Positions 16,682 through 24,653 of a stretch of 31,528 nt of DNA are shown here, one piece after another (position 1 is the stretch's first letter; every line of letters begins with the position of its first letter). The notes under the pieces are model-generated. The model worked only from the letters and a program-made list of their open reading frames with translations. It was not told the DNA's origin and did no database searches. The stretch is from JAAYCT01 sp964499575. Its GTDB lineage: Bacteria; Bacillota; Clostridia; Saccharofermentanales; Saccharofermentanaceae. A program made the translations under genes and the position numbers. The stretch covers positions 1-31,528 of the forward strand of contig CAZCLK010000020.1 of assembly GCA_964499575.1 (NCBI GenBank), written 5' to 3'.

Positions 16682-17416
16682 TCAGCGCCTGCCCTGTTTC
16701 ATTTCCTTCTTAATGACCCGAAAATCGCGCAATGCCTGCCGGCCGATCTTGAAGATCTTTTTCATGTTAATGGAGTTTTTTCCGCCTTGGCGCGGGCGGA
16801 ACGTGATCGGGACATACAGGACGTTTTCTCCGGCGTCCGCCATCAGGACCGACAGGAGAACATTGGTCAGATTGTACCCTTCCGGAACACGCGGCAGATA
16901 TCTCTCGAGCGTTTCCCTTTGCATCAGTCGATACGGCGTATTCGCGTCCGGTATACGCACGTGAAAAATGATAAATACAACCGCTTTCAAGACTTTTGTG
17001 ACGAATTTCCTCGAAAAACCGTCCTGCCGGTGATTGCGATGACCGATTACGGCCGCGAAATTTTTCCTTTGGTGCCAAAAGGACAAAAACTCGCCCGGCA
17101 GAGTCTGTCCGTCGCTGTCGGTCTGGAAAATATAGTCGGCGTGCGCCTTTAAAGCGTAGTCGTATGCCGTTCGCAGTGTAGCCCCGTGCCCGGAATTCTC
17201 CTTGTTTACGGCGATGAGTTGCGGAAGGAGTTTTTCCGATTCGACCAGTTTTGCCCACGTGCCGTCCCGGCTCCCGTCATTGAAAATCACCAGACGTGAG
17301 TCCGTTCCGAACTGCACTGCGACCTCATGCCATTCCCTGGCGACGGTCTCGATATTGGCTTCTTCGTTATAAGCCGGCATAACAATGTACAGTAACTCAT
17401 GATCCTTTTCGTGCAT
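16682..17416 (-). CDS. Family 2 glycosyltransferase
   Basis: A 244-residue GT-A fold glycosyltransferase of family GT2, similar in layout to polyprenyl/dolichol-phosphate sugar transferases. Visible motifs are IVMPAYNEEANIE (11-23), VIFNDGSRDGT (43-53), and the metal-binding DSD at D100-D102 (QTDSDGQT). The RPRQGGKNS segment near the C-terminus is also typical. There is no membrane helix, so it would act at the inner face of the membrane. The start at 17416 follows AAGGAGG by 5-6 bases; an ATG six codons earlier overlaps the glf stop. It lies 10 bases after glf in one operon, so a role in adding a sugar to an envelope glycan is likely. Acceptor and donor are unknown. Confidence 0.8.
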   Translation of the reverse strand: MHEKDHELLYIVMPAYNEEANIETVAREWHEVAVQFGTDSRLVIFNDGSRDGTWAKLVESEKLLPQLIAVNKENSGHGATLRTAYDYALKAHADYIFQTDSDGQTLPGEFLSFWHQRKNFAAVIGHRNHRQDGFSRKFVTKVLKAVVFIIFHVRIPDANTPYRLMQRETLERYLPRVPEGYNLTNVLLSVLMADAGENVLYVPITFRPRQGGKNSINMKKIFKIGRQALRDFRVIKKEMKQGRR

Positions 17417-17426
17417 GATACCCTCC

Positions 17427-18596
17427 TTAATCATATCGATGAGACCCGACGATCCGGGCCGCTACGGACAGCGCCCGGTCAATGACCGCATCCATGTTAT
17501 AGTACTTGTACTCCGCGAGTCGTCCGCAAAGGAAAAGATCCTCGAATTTTCCGCAAAGCTCCAGATAATCCCGGTAGAGGTTCTGATTATCGTTCGACTG
17601 GATGGGGTAGAAGGGGCAAAGCCTCCCGCCCGGACGGTAATCCATCGGATACTCCTTCATGATCGAAGTCGCACCCGGAAGATCCTGAAGCGACATGTGC
17701 TTAAACTCGGTGATGCGCGTGAATGCCTCGTCGTTCGGATAATTCACGACAGCGGCACTCTGAAAATAGTCGACCGTGTGATCCTCAATATTCAGTTCAA
17801 GACTACGATACGGAAGCGCCCCCAAAGCATAATCGAAAAGCTCGTCGATCGATCCGGTGTAACACACGGGCCCTTCGAACGGAACTCCGTCCAAAAGGAA
17901 TTTGCCGGATACGGAGTGCGGGTGAAGCCTGCGGAGTGCGTCGGCATTCAGTTGAATATTGATATTCGGGTGGTTCAGCATATTCTCGAAAAGTTCCGTA
18001 TAGCCCATAAGCGGCATCATTTGGATCGAATCGGAAAAATACCGGTCATCGGTTCCGATGACGACCGGAACCCGTCGCAGAACAGCCGGGTCCAGGCTGT
18101 CCGCCGGGACGCCCCACTGTTTTGCCGAGTAATTCTTGAACACCTTTTCAAAAACAAATTGCCCGAGTCCGGCAATTTCCGGGTCGGGATGACGAATCAG
18201 CTCCGAAACGGGAACCCGGCTGTTGAGCGGATAATGGCTCGTCAGGTTCGCGATAATACTCTTTGCCCGGGCGGCCGAAAAGTGCTTTTCGATCGATGTG
18301 AAGTTATAGGGAATCGGAACGAGAACTCCGTCGATCATGCCGAGGACCCGGTGCGAGTAGGGATAGAAGGAAGAAAAAGTGTTCAGGTAGGAGTAGACAT
18401 TTATAAGGTCGGTATGAAAGATATGCGGTCCGTACATATGAACACGAACGCCGTTCGAACGCTCGTACTCGAACATATTGCCCCCGACGCCCGGGCGCTT
18501 GTCAAAAGCCGTAACATTGAAGCCCGCTTCCGCGAGAGAACGGGCGAGAACGGAACCCGCAAATCCCAACCCAACGACCAGCGCTTGCTTTTTCAT
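17427..18596 (-). CDS. glf: UDP-galactopyranose mutase
   Basis: A 389-residue flavoenzyme (EC 5.4.99.9) that converts UDP-galactopyranose to UDP-galactofuranose, the donor for galactofuranose in cell-envelope glycans. The FAD-binding GLGFAG motif is at residues 9-14, followed by KRPGVGGNMF, MYGPHIFHT, PIPYNFTSIEKHF and, near the C-terminus, GRLAEYKYYNMDAVID, all typical of Glf. The length is normal. AGAGGTG lies about 6 bases before the ATG, and a sigma-A-like promoter is just upstream. It leads an operon with the glycosyltransferase. In the same window lies an importer of the galactofuranose type, which makes the pairing notable. Confidence 0.95.
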   Translation of the reverse strand: MKKQALVVGLGFAGSVLARSLAEAGFNVTAFDKRPGVGGNMFEYERSNGVRVHMYGPHIFHTDLINVYSYLNTFSSFYPYSHRVLGMIDGVLVPIPYNFTSIEKHFSAARAKSIIANLTSHYPLNSRVPVSELIRHPDPEIAGLGQFVFEKVFKNYSAKQWGVPADSLDPAVLRRVPVVIGTDDRYFSDSIQMMPLMGYTELFENMLNHPNINIQLNADALRRLHPHSVSGKFLLDGVPFEGPVCYTGSIDELFDYALGALPYRSLELNIEDHTVDYFQSAAVVNYPNDEAFTRITEFKHMSLQDLPGATSIMKEYPMDYRPGGRLCPFYPIQSNDNQNLYRDYLELCGKFEDLFLCGRLAEYKYYNMDAVIDRALSVAARIVGSHRYD

Positions 18597-18623
18597 GGCG
18601 CACCTCTATATTCTCTTGTTATA

Positions 18624-18651
18624 ATTATACATTTCATAAATCATTTGTAAA
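18624..18651 (-). promoter_or_regulatory. Promoter for glf
   Basis: On the minus strand, TTTACA (18646-18651), a 16-base spacer ending in TG, and TATAAT (18624-18629), 28 bases before the glf ATG. It lies in the divergent gap between glf and the amidase-like gene. Confidence 0.65.
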
Positions 18652-18738
18652 AGAGAAATGACGGATCCGGACGCTTCTTATGATAAAATACCATATGTCG
18701 GTTTACACGTCATGACATGATCGAACCAAGGAGTACGC

Positions 18739-19695
18739 ATGCGAAAATACAGACAGAGGATGACCCGAGCGGATTACAGAAGACAGGGTGTCGTCCTGTT
18801 TATCCTGATTATCATCCTGATCCTGAGCATTATGGCGCTTGCGACAATACTTTTGGTGAACATTTTTTCCGGTAACGGCACAAAAGCAACCGACACAGTA
18901 GCGGAGCCGACGACCGGTATTTCCTCGACGCTTGTTGAAACCACAGATACGCAAGGGGGGACTTCGGACCCAACCGGAGACTCTGCCCCGGAAACGACGA
19001 TATTCAGTGAAACCGCCGTCGAAACGACCGTACGAATTCCTCCGACGATCCCGGCGACGATAGACGGACCGGATCTGACCGGATATACGGTTGTTCTCGA
19101 TCCCGGCGGGCAGATGACCCCTAATTTGGAGCAGGAACCTCTGATGCCGGTCATGTCGGGATCGAAGGATAAGACCTCTGAGGGAGGTGTCGGCGTGATC
19201 ACCGGCCGCCCTGAATCCGAGATCAATCTTGAGATCGCGATTCTTGCGCGCGACTATCTCGAGAGCCTCGGCTGTACGGTTTATCTTACCCGTACGGTCA
19301 ACGATATCGACATGTCCAACATCGAACGGGCTCAGTTTGCCCTTTCCCAAAATCCGGACGCATATATCCGTCTGTACTGTAATTCCGACTCCGATCCCGA
19401 TCAACAAGGAATTCAGGTATCCGTTGCGGATTCCGGAAAGTACAAAGACCGTTTGGTCGGGTGGGGAGAACTTCTCGGTACGGCGATTTCTGAGGCGACC
19501 GGTGAATCCTATAACGGATGTGATTCAAGTAGTTTTTACAGCGGCCTGAACTGGGCGACCGACATCCCGGGCTTCATGTTGAAAATGGGGTATCTGACCA
19601 ATAAGGAAGAGGACCTGTTTTTGAATTACGAGGCTTATCAGCTGAAAATCTGCGCAGGACTCGCGAATTTCATCCGTCAGATGCCGCAATCCTAG
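18739..19695 (+). CDS. Amidase_3-fold protein, probably inactive (N-acetylmuramoyl-L-alanine amidase-like)
   Basis: A 318-residue protein with one N-terminal membrane helix (about 17-43), a Thr/Ser/Pro-rich linker to about residue 110 and a C-terminal domain resembling amidase_3 peptidoglycan amidases. The fold landmarks are TVVLDPGG (117-124), ESEINLEIA (159-167), LGCTVYLTRT (177-186), YIRLYCNS (209-216) and GYLTNKEED (284-292). The catalytic set is broken, however: the first zinc histidine (consensus DPGH) is G124, the second (consensus SIHAN) is Y213, and the catalytic glutamate (consensus ELGFLSN) is K282. Only E159 remains. It is therefore best read as a membrane-anchored pseudo-amidase that may bind peptidoglycan or regulate another hydrolase. 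The start is ATG 18739, preceded by AAGGAG. Confidence 0.75.
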   Translation: MRKYRQRMTRADYRRQGVVLFILIIILILSIMALATILLVNIFSGNGTKATDTVAEPTTGISSTLVETTDTQGGTSDPTGDSAPETTIFSETAVETTVRIPPTIPATIDGPDLTGYTVVLDPGGQMTPNLEQEPLMPVMSGSKDKTSEGGVGVITGRPESEINLEIAILARDYLESLGCTVYLTRTVNDIDMSNIERAQFALSQNPDAYIRLYCNSDSDPDQQGIQVSVADSGKYKDRLVGWGELLGTAISEATGESYNGCDSSSFYSGLNWATDIPGFMLKMGYLTNKEEDLFLNYEAYQLKICAGLANFIRQMPQS

Positions 19696-20189
19696 ACGAG
19701 TTTTTCCATAACATAGTCGTCCATCACGAACCCGCCGCCGATGTCGACGACCTGCGTTCGCACGATTGAAAATCCGATCTTCCGGTAAATGTCGATCGTT
19801 TTCGTGTTCCCGCGATTTACGGTCAAGCGGATCCGGGGAAGAGCCATAAGCCGGCATTGTTCCTCAATAAACTCAAATGACGCTCGTGCCAATCCGCGCC
19901 CGCGGTAGTCGCGAAGAATGTAGATTTTACTGAGAAACAGCGCATCCGAATCGGGACGGATCGCGAAGTAGCCGACGCTTTTTTCGTCGCAGGGAATCAG
20001 ATAATACCGGTAACCTTCCTTATGAATCTGCTCTGTTATCGCGACTTCCGACTGGAAACGGCCGAGCATGTAATCGACCTGTTCCTGACCGATGATCCGC
20101 GGAAAATGCTCGTTCCAGATCGTGCTCGCCAGAGTGGCGAGACGACGGATCTGAGCTTTTGTATTTGCGCATTCATATTCTGTGATCAT
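19692..20189 (-). CDS. GNAT-family N-acetyltransferase
   Basis: A 165-residue GNAT acetyltransferase using acetyl-CoA. The CoA-binding segment is YILRDYRGRGLARASFEFI (R-G-R-G-L-A pyrophosphate loop), followed by RIRLTVNRGNTKTIDIY and KIGF, the usual C-terminal motifs. The N-terminal IWNEHFPRIIGQEQVDYML segment occurs in a common subgroup annotated only as GNAT. ATG 20189 is chosen because GGAG lies 6 bases before it and the resulting N-terminus MITEYE fits; an ATG ten codons earlier (20219) also exists. Its TAG stop shares the palindrome CTAG with the stop of the converging amidase-like gene. The substrate is unknown. Confidence 0.85.
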   Translation of the reverse strand: MITEYECANTKAQIRRLATLASTIWNEHFPRIIGQEQVDYMLGRFQSEVAITEQIHKEGYRYYLIPCDEKSVGYFAIRPDSDALFLSKIYILRDYRGRGLARASFEFIEEQCRLMALPRIRLTVNRGNTKTIDIYRKIGFSIVRTQVVDIGGGFVMDDYVMEKLV

Positions 20190-20342
20190 CAAACGCTCCG
20201 GATAAATTTCGCTATTCATTTTAAATGTATTGGGTCGGGTGATTTTCGCGCGATAAAGCGTCCGTTATGCCGGTACCGAATACAAGGCATGCAGAACCCG
20301 GATTTGCTCCTTCGGATTTAGCGCCCGATAATTTCGGCCGGC

Positions 20343-20687
20343 TTATTTACTTCCGACAAAATTTTCGACCGCACCGATACATTGATCCAGAAATGATTCC
20401 TCGCCGAATGTATTGATCTTAAAAAACATCGCCTGGCTCCCGCCGGATGTGATTGCGCTAATGAGCAGACGATCCCCGTCGCCCACGACGGTGATATTCA
20501 TACTGACGCGGTTTCCGCCGATCATACTGTAGCGTTCGTATACGCGGACGGCGACACGGATCGTATCCACTACAAAATCACTACCGTCCTCAAAGGTTGC
20601 GGACATACTGCCGCCGGTTATTGCCTCGTGTATATATGAGACAAATTCGTCGAAATCTCCGGTTAATGATTTCTCATACTTTGCCAT
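20343..20687 (-). CDS. Small uncharacterised protein (DUF6054-like)
   Basis: A 114-residue cytoplasmic protein with no signal or membrane segment. Its sequence (MAKYEKSLTGDFDEFVSY at the start, GGNRVSMNITVVGDGDRL and SGGSQAMFFKINTFGEE later) resembles, from memory, a small clostridial family listed as DUF6054; I could not confirm this. GGAGGAG lies about 6 bases before the ATG. The predicted pattern is an N-terminal helix, a beta-sheet and a C-terminal helix. It follows the ABC operon on the same strand after a 75-base gap that contains an inverted repeat. No function is known. Confidence 0.6.
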   Translation of the reverse strand: MAKYEKSLTGDFDEFVSYIHEAITGGSMSATFEDGSDFVVDTIRVAVRVYERYSMIGGNRVSMNITVVGDGDRLLISAITSGGSQAMFFKINTFGEESFLDQCIGAVENFVGSK

Positions 20688-20762
20688 GACGCGCTCCTCC
20701 GAATTTTTAATGACTTTCCGGATTATTTTATCATACCGGGAAAGTCCTGAGACGAGCGTTTC

Positions 20763-21881
20763 CTAATTATTCTTCCTGGATTTGAATCGCATCCATCGGG
20801 GTAAAGCCGTTTTCAAACCGCTCTTGCGGCCCGCACTTGCGAATAGGCTCTGAAGAACGATGAAGAGAAACAGAAATGCCGAGGAAATAATCCTGGGCCA
20901 GGACGCATCCACGATTTCCATTAGCGGAACCACGCGTTCAATAAGCGAGTTGATCAATACCCCGAACAGCGTTCCGATCGGAAGCCCTACACCGCCGCTC
21001 AGCATTACGCCACCGATTACGCTTGAAGAAATTGCGTCGATTTCATAGCCGTATCCGTTTTGAGGATTTCCCTGAGGCGATAACAGAGTATAAAGAAGGC
21101 CTCCGATACCGGCCAGAAGGCCGCACAGCACGTGCGCCATGAACTTTGTTTTCCTGACGTTGATTCCCATGAGCAGGGCGCTTTGAGGGTTGCCGCCGAC
21201 CGAGTAAAGAGAGCGGCCGAACTTGGTTTTTTTCATCGCGATAATCATGATGATCAGGACCGCGATCGCCGCGATGGCGGCCGGAGTCAGATAGGCGATG
21301 TCCATTGTGCCGTTTTGTCGCTCGTTATAAAGAAACGGAATGTACACTTTCGCGCCCGACCAACTCAAAAAAAGTTTGTCGGTTATCGGCACGGATTTGG
21401 GGTTGATTACACTGATCATGCCGCGCGCGAAAAACAGGCCGGACAGAGTGACGATAAACGGTTGGATCTCCATATAGGCGACCAGAAAACCCTGTACGAT
21501 GCCAAATGCGATTCCGATGAGCAAAGATACCGGAATCACCCAGACCGGACTCAGGCCGAATTCAGATAGCTTGGGGAGCATTGTGGCGATTACCATACTG
21601 ACCAGTCCGGTCACGCTGCCGACCGAAATATCGATACTGCCGGTGATCAGAACAACCGTTAACCCCAACGCCAACATCAGTAAATAGGCCTTGTTGTTGA
21701 GCAGGTTGAAAAAGACCGAGTATTTTGCGAAGTTACTGTCCTTGAAAAAAATCATTGACACGATATACAAAATAACAAAAAGAGAAATTGTGATCAGCAG
21801 CAATATGCCCGCGTTACTGAGGCCGACGCGTTTTTTCAGTGTCGCGGAACCCTGGTTTTCCATCTTATTATTGTCTCTCAT
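20763..21881 (-). CDS. yjfF: Furanose ABC transporter permease, YjfF type
   Basis: A 372-residue permease of the branched-chain/ribose type (BPD_transp_2), last in the importer operon. About nine membrane segments are visible, with the family segments LALGLTVVLITGSIDISVGSV near residue 75 and GGVMLSGGVGLPIGTLFG near residue 300. In E. coli YjfF and YtfT form the membrane channel of the galactofuranose importer. The ATG at 21881 lies inside the end of the preceding permease gene (14-base overlap) and GGAGG lies 8 bases before it. The C-terminal tail is basic. Substrate assignment rests on the operon partners. Confidence 0.85.
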   Translation of the reverse strand: MRDNNKMENQGSATLKKRVGLSNAGILLLITISLFVILYIVSMIFFKDSNFAKYSVFFNLLNNKAYLLMLALGLTVVLITGSIDISVGSVTGLVSMVIATMLPKLSEFGLSPVWVIPVSLLIGIAFGIVQGFLVAYMEIQPFIVTLSGLFFARGMISVINPKSVPITDKLFLSWSGAKVYIPFLYNERQNGTMDIAYLTPAAIAAIAVLIIMIIAMKKTKFGRSLYSVGGNPQSALLMGINVRKTKFMAHVLCGLLAGIGGLLYTLLSPQGNPQNGYGYEIDAISSSVIGGVMLSGGVGLPIGTLFGVLINSLIERVVPLMEIVDASWPRIISSAFLFLFIVLQSLFASAGRKSGLKTALPRWMRFKSRKNN

Positions 21882-22977
21882 CGCTCTGGCCTCCGACGGA
21901 TACTCTCTTTTTTGTTAAGAAACGATAGATTCGACGAATCGCTTCTTTTAAGAAACGAAAGATTCGACGAATCGTTTCTTTAAAAACCTCACTGCTTGCG
22001 ACGATAATCACAATAATGATAATCGCTTTGAAGACATTCAATTGATCGGCGCGAATGTTCATGGCATATAGCGTGGTCGTGATTGCCTGGATGGTATACG
22101 CCCCGATCACAGAGCCCGCAATGCTGAATTTGCCGCCGCCCAGGTTATTGCCGCCCAGGGCGACCGCCAGGATGGCATCCATTTCGATCGACAGGCCGAG
22201 TTCGCCGGAGTTCACGCTTCCCACACTGCTGGAGCCAACCAATCCGGCGATTCCGGCCAGGACCGCGCAGATTACAAACGCCATAAACTTGATCGCGCCG
22301 GAATTGAGGCCGACGAGCCGGGCGGCGGATCCGTTGATGCCTACACTCTGGACATAAAGCCCCAGACTCGTCAGCTTGACGATTAAAACAACGAGGAGAA
22401 TGACCGCGATGCTCACCAGAATCGTGGTCCGGATCGGTATACCGGGGATCTGGACTCCGAGCCATTTATAGGAGGGATTCATAATATAGATCGTCTGCCC
22501 GTGTGTAATCTGCTTTGCGATGGATCGTCCGGCCGTAAACAGAATCAGCGTGGCAATCATCGGCTGGATCTTAAGTTTAGAGACCAGAAAGCCGTTGAAA
22601 ACACCGCAGAAAGCCGCTCCGACGAGTCCGGCTATAATCGCCAGAAAATAGGGGCTGTGATAAACATCGGTCCGGTATTCGGATCCGTTCAGCAGAAGAC
22701 CGCAAAAACTGGCGGCGATCGCCATGATCGGACCGACACTCAGATCGACACCGCCGGAAGCCGCGATGACCAGGGTCATGCCCATGGTGACGATAATCAG
22801 CTCGCCGGCTTCATCGAGGATACTCGGAATGTAGCCGGTCAATATGCCGTTTGTGATCGACATTTCAAAAAAATCCGGGGTCGTGATAATGTTTTGAACC
22901 ACGACGATCAGAAGAACGATCAGAGAAAAAATCAGAGGACTTTTGAAGAATTTTTTCCCGGCTGATTGCGAGAGCAT
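21868..22977 (-). CDS. ytfT: Furanose ABC transporter permease, YtfT type
   Basis: A 369-residue BPD_transp_2 permease, partner of the following YjfF-type permease. ATG 22977 is chosen because AAAAGGA lies 6 bases upstream; ATG 23010, overlapping the ATPase stop, is an alternative adding 11 residues. Landmark segments are ELIIVTMGMTLVIAASGGVD and DAILAVALGGNNLGGGKFSI. The C-terminus is odd: after the last membrane segment the protein ends in a repeated basic unit, RRIFRFLKEAI followed by RRIYRFL, produced by a 33-bp tandem duplication. The segment is likely cytoplasmic and could contact the membrane or the ATPase. Confidence 0.85.
   Translation of the reverse strand: MLSQSAGKKFFKSPLIFSLIVLLIVVVQNIITTPDFFEMSITNGILTGYIPSILDEAGELIIVTMGMTLVIAASGGVDLSVGPIMAIAASFCGLLLNGSEYRTDVYHSPYFLAIIAGLVGAAFCGVFNGFLVSKLKIQPMIATLILFTAGRSIAKQITHGQTIYIMNPSYKWLGVQIPGIPIRTTILVSIAVILLVVLIVKLTSLGLYVQSVGINGSAARLVGLNSGAIKFMAFVICAVLAGIAGLVGSSSVGSVNSGELGLSIEMDAILAVALGGNNLGGGKFSIAGSVIGAYTIQAITTTLYAMNIRADQLNVFKAIIIIVIIVASSEVFKETIRRIFRFLKEAIRRIYRFLTKKRVSVGGQSDERQ
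21917..21982 (-). repeat. 33-bp imperfect tandem repeat at the ytfT 3' end
   Basis: Two copies (21917-21949 and 21950-21982) differ at only a few positions. Each copy is also an interrupted inverted repeat around GATTCGACGAATC, so each can fold into a hairpin in the transcript. The unit equals 11 codons and keeps frame, giving the repeated RRIFRFL/RRIYRFL tail. It lies just before the yjfF start. Confidence 0.85.
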
Positions 22978-22996
22978 AGCCGGTCCTTTTCGAAGA

Positions 22997-24544
22997 TCAA
23001 TTTGCCCCATTATTATCTTCACCTCCCGCAATCGTTCGAATAATCGTACTTTCATCCAGATTTCCCTGTGTCAGCTCGCCGACCTTGTGCCGATCCCGCA
23101 TAACAACCATTCGTGAGCAGGTTCGGATCATCTCATCCATTTCCGAAGAGATGAAAGCGATGCTCTTGTTCTCAGAAGCGAGCTTGAGGATGAGTTTTTG
23201 GATTTCTGTTTTGGTGCCGACATCGATGCCCCGTGTCGGCTCGTCCAGAATCATAAAATCAGGGTTGGTCAAAAGCCAGCGCGCCAGAATGACCTTTTGC
23301 TGATTGCCGCCGGAAAGACTCTTGATCGGAGTTTCAATATTCGCGGTTTTGATGTTGAGCAGCTGTATGTACTGATCTGCGTATTTTTCCATTTCTTTTC
23401 GCGAAATCCGGCGGAACATGCCTCTTTTGGCTTGTAACGCGATAATGATATTTTCGCGGACGGAAAGTTCCGGAAAAATTCCGTCGACTTTTCTGTCTTC
23501 CGGCAAATATGCCATGCCGTGCATCATGGCATCCAACGGTTTCTTAATACGGACCATTTTTCCGTTTATCGACAATTGTCCCTGAACCGGTTTGTCCGCG
23601 CCGTAAATGCTTCGTACGAGCTCGCTTCTTCCGGATCCCAGCAGACCGCTGAAGCCGACGACCTCGCCTCTGTGCATTTTCAGGTCAAAAGGCGCTACCT
23701 TTTTCGTTCCGCTTGAAAGTTCATGCGCCTCGATGATCGGCTCCTCTCCCGAAAATCTCGACTCGTCCGGATTGACGCTGAGTTCTGAGAGGTTTTCGAT
23801 TTCCTTTCCCATCATCTTGGTAACAAGATCAATGCGCGACAGGTTTTCCACTTCATATTCGCCAACCAATTCACCGTTTCTCAGCACGGTGATCCGGTCG
23901 CAAACCTCATAGACCTGTTCCAGAAAGTGAGTGATAAATATTATTCCGACACCGTTATCACGGAGCTGACGCATGAGCGTGAATATTTTTTTCACTTCGT
24001 CGGCATCCAGAGAAGAGGTGGGTTCATCCAATATCAAATATTTGCAGTCTGTGTTGATCGCGCGGGCGATCGCAATCATTTGTTGGATTGCGATCGAATA
24101 ACTGTCCAGTTGCGCTGCCGGATTCGCCGAAATATTCAGTTTCTTTAGAAGCTCGGCGGCTTTCAGGTTCATTTGTCTCCAATCGATTAAGCCCAATGAA
24201 CGGGGCTCCCGGCCGAGAAAGAGATTCTCCGCGACCGATAGATTGGGGCAAAGGTTAACTTCTTGATAAACGGTGCTAATGCCGTGTTTTTGAGCATCCT
24301 GAGGAGAACGGATCACGACCGGGACTCCGTCCAGCCGTACTTTTCCTTCATCCATGGGATAGACACCGGTCAGCACTTTAACCAGAGTCGACTTACCCGC
24401 GCCGTTTTCGCCCATCAGGGCATGAATCTCGCCGCGGCGCAGTTTGAAGTTGACTTGATTCAAGGCGCGAACGCCCGGAAAAGATTTTCCGATCCCGGTC
24501 ATGGTCAGGCAGGGCGTTTCATCTATGCTTGTTGCTGTATTCAT
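22997..24544 (-). CDS. ytfR: Furanose ABC transporter ATP-binding protein, YtfR type
   Basis: A 515-residue double ATPase of the sugar-importer type (AraG/RbsA/YtfR). The first nucleotide-binding domain has Walker A GENGAGKST (46-54), the TVYQEVNLCPNLSVAENLFL Q-loop region and Walker B LILDEPTSSLD. The second has the usual degenerate Walker A (GLLGSGRSE), the signature LSGGNQQKVILARWL and Walker B MILDEPTRGID. Two ATPase domains in one chain mean no separate partner is needed. ATG 24544 is chosen as giving a family-like N-terminus; a GTG four codons earlier is possible, and no start has a strong ribosome site. A stable hairpin lies between this gene and the binding-protein gene, so expression may be lower than that of ytfQ. 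Confidence 0.92.
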   Translation of the reverse strand: MNTATSIDETPCLTMTGIGKSFPGVRALNQVNFKLRRGEIHALMGENGAGKSTLVKVLTGVYPMDEGKVRLDGVPVVIRSPQDAQKHGISTVYQEVNLCPNLSVAENLFLGREPRSLGLIDWRQMNLKAAELLKKLNISANPAAQLDSYSIAIQQMIAIARAINTDCKYLILDEPTSSLDADEVKKIFTLMRQLRDNGVGIIFITHFLEQVYEVCDRITVLRNGELVGEYEVENLSRIDLVTKMMGKEIENLSELSVNPDESRFSGEEPIIEAHELSSGTKKVAPFDLKMHRGEVVGFSGLLGSGRSELVRSIYGADKPVQGQLSINGKMVRIKKPLDAMMHGMAYLPEDRKVDGIFPELSVRENIIIALQAKRGMFRRISRKEMEKYADQYIQLLNIKTANIETPIKSLSGGNQQKVILARWLLTNPDFMILDEPTRGIDVGTKTEIQKLILKLASENKSIAFISSEMDEMIRTCSRMVVMRDRHKVGELTQGNLDESTIIRTIAGGEDNNGAN

Positions 24545-24566
24545 ATCTTCGTTCACCCGAATTGAT

Positions 24567-24602
24567 TTTGGTCCGGGGAGATCCGAAGACCTCCCCGAAC
24601 CA
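24567..24602 (-). promoter_or_regulatory. Stable UUCG-capped hairpin between ytfQ and ytfR
   Basis: In the minus-strand transcript 16 base pairs close a UUCG tetraloop with a C-G closing pair. Two of the pairs are G-U wobbles that become A-C mismatches on the plus strand, so the structure suits minus-strand RNA only. No T-run follows, so it is not an intrinsic terminator; an mRNA-stabilising or processing element is more likely. Confidence 0.8.
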
Positions 24603-24653
24603 ATGATCAAACATCATCTCACACTGGAAAAGCTTTTTTGAACTCTCGTGACA

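Noticed and set aside
17415..18650. Plus-strand open frame of 411 codons opposite glf.
   Set aside because: The minus strand encodes an unmistakable UDP-galactopyranose mutase; the plus translation has no known motif.
20303..20315. Minus-strand CCGAAGGAGCAAA, resembling the core of a glycine riboswitch, between the DUF6054-like and GNAT genes.
   Set aside because: The other conserved parts (GGAGAG start, CTCAGGCAAAAGGAC) are missing and neither neighbour is a glycine gene. A covariance-model search of 20190-20342 would settle it.
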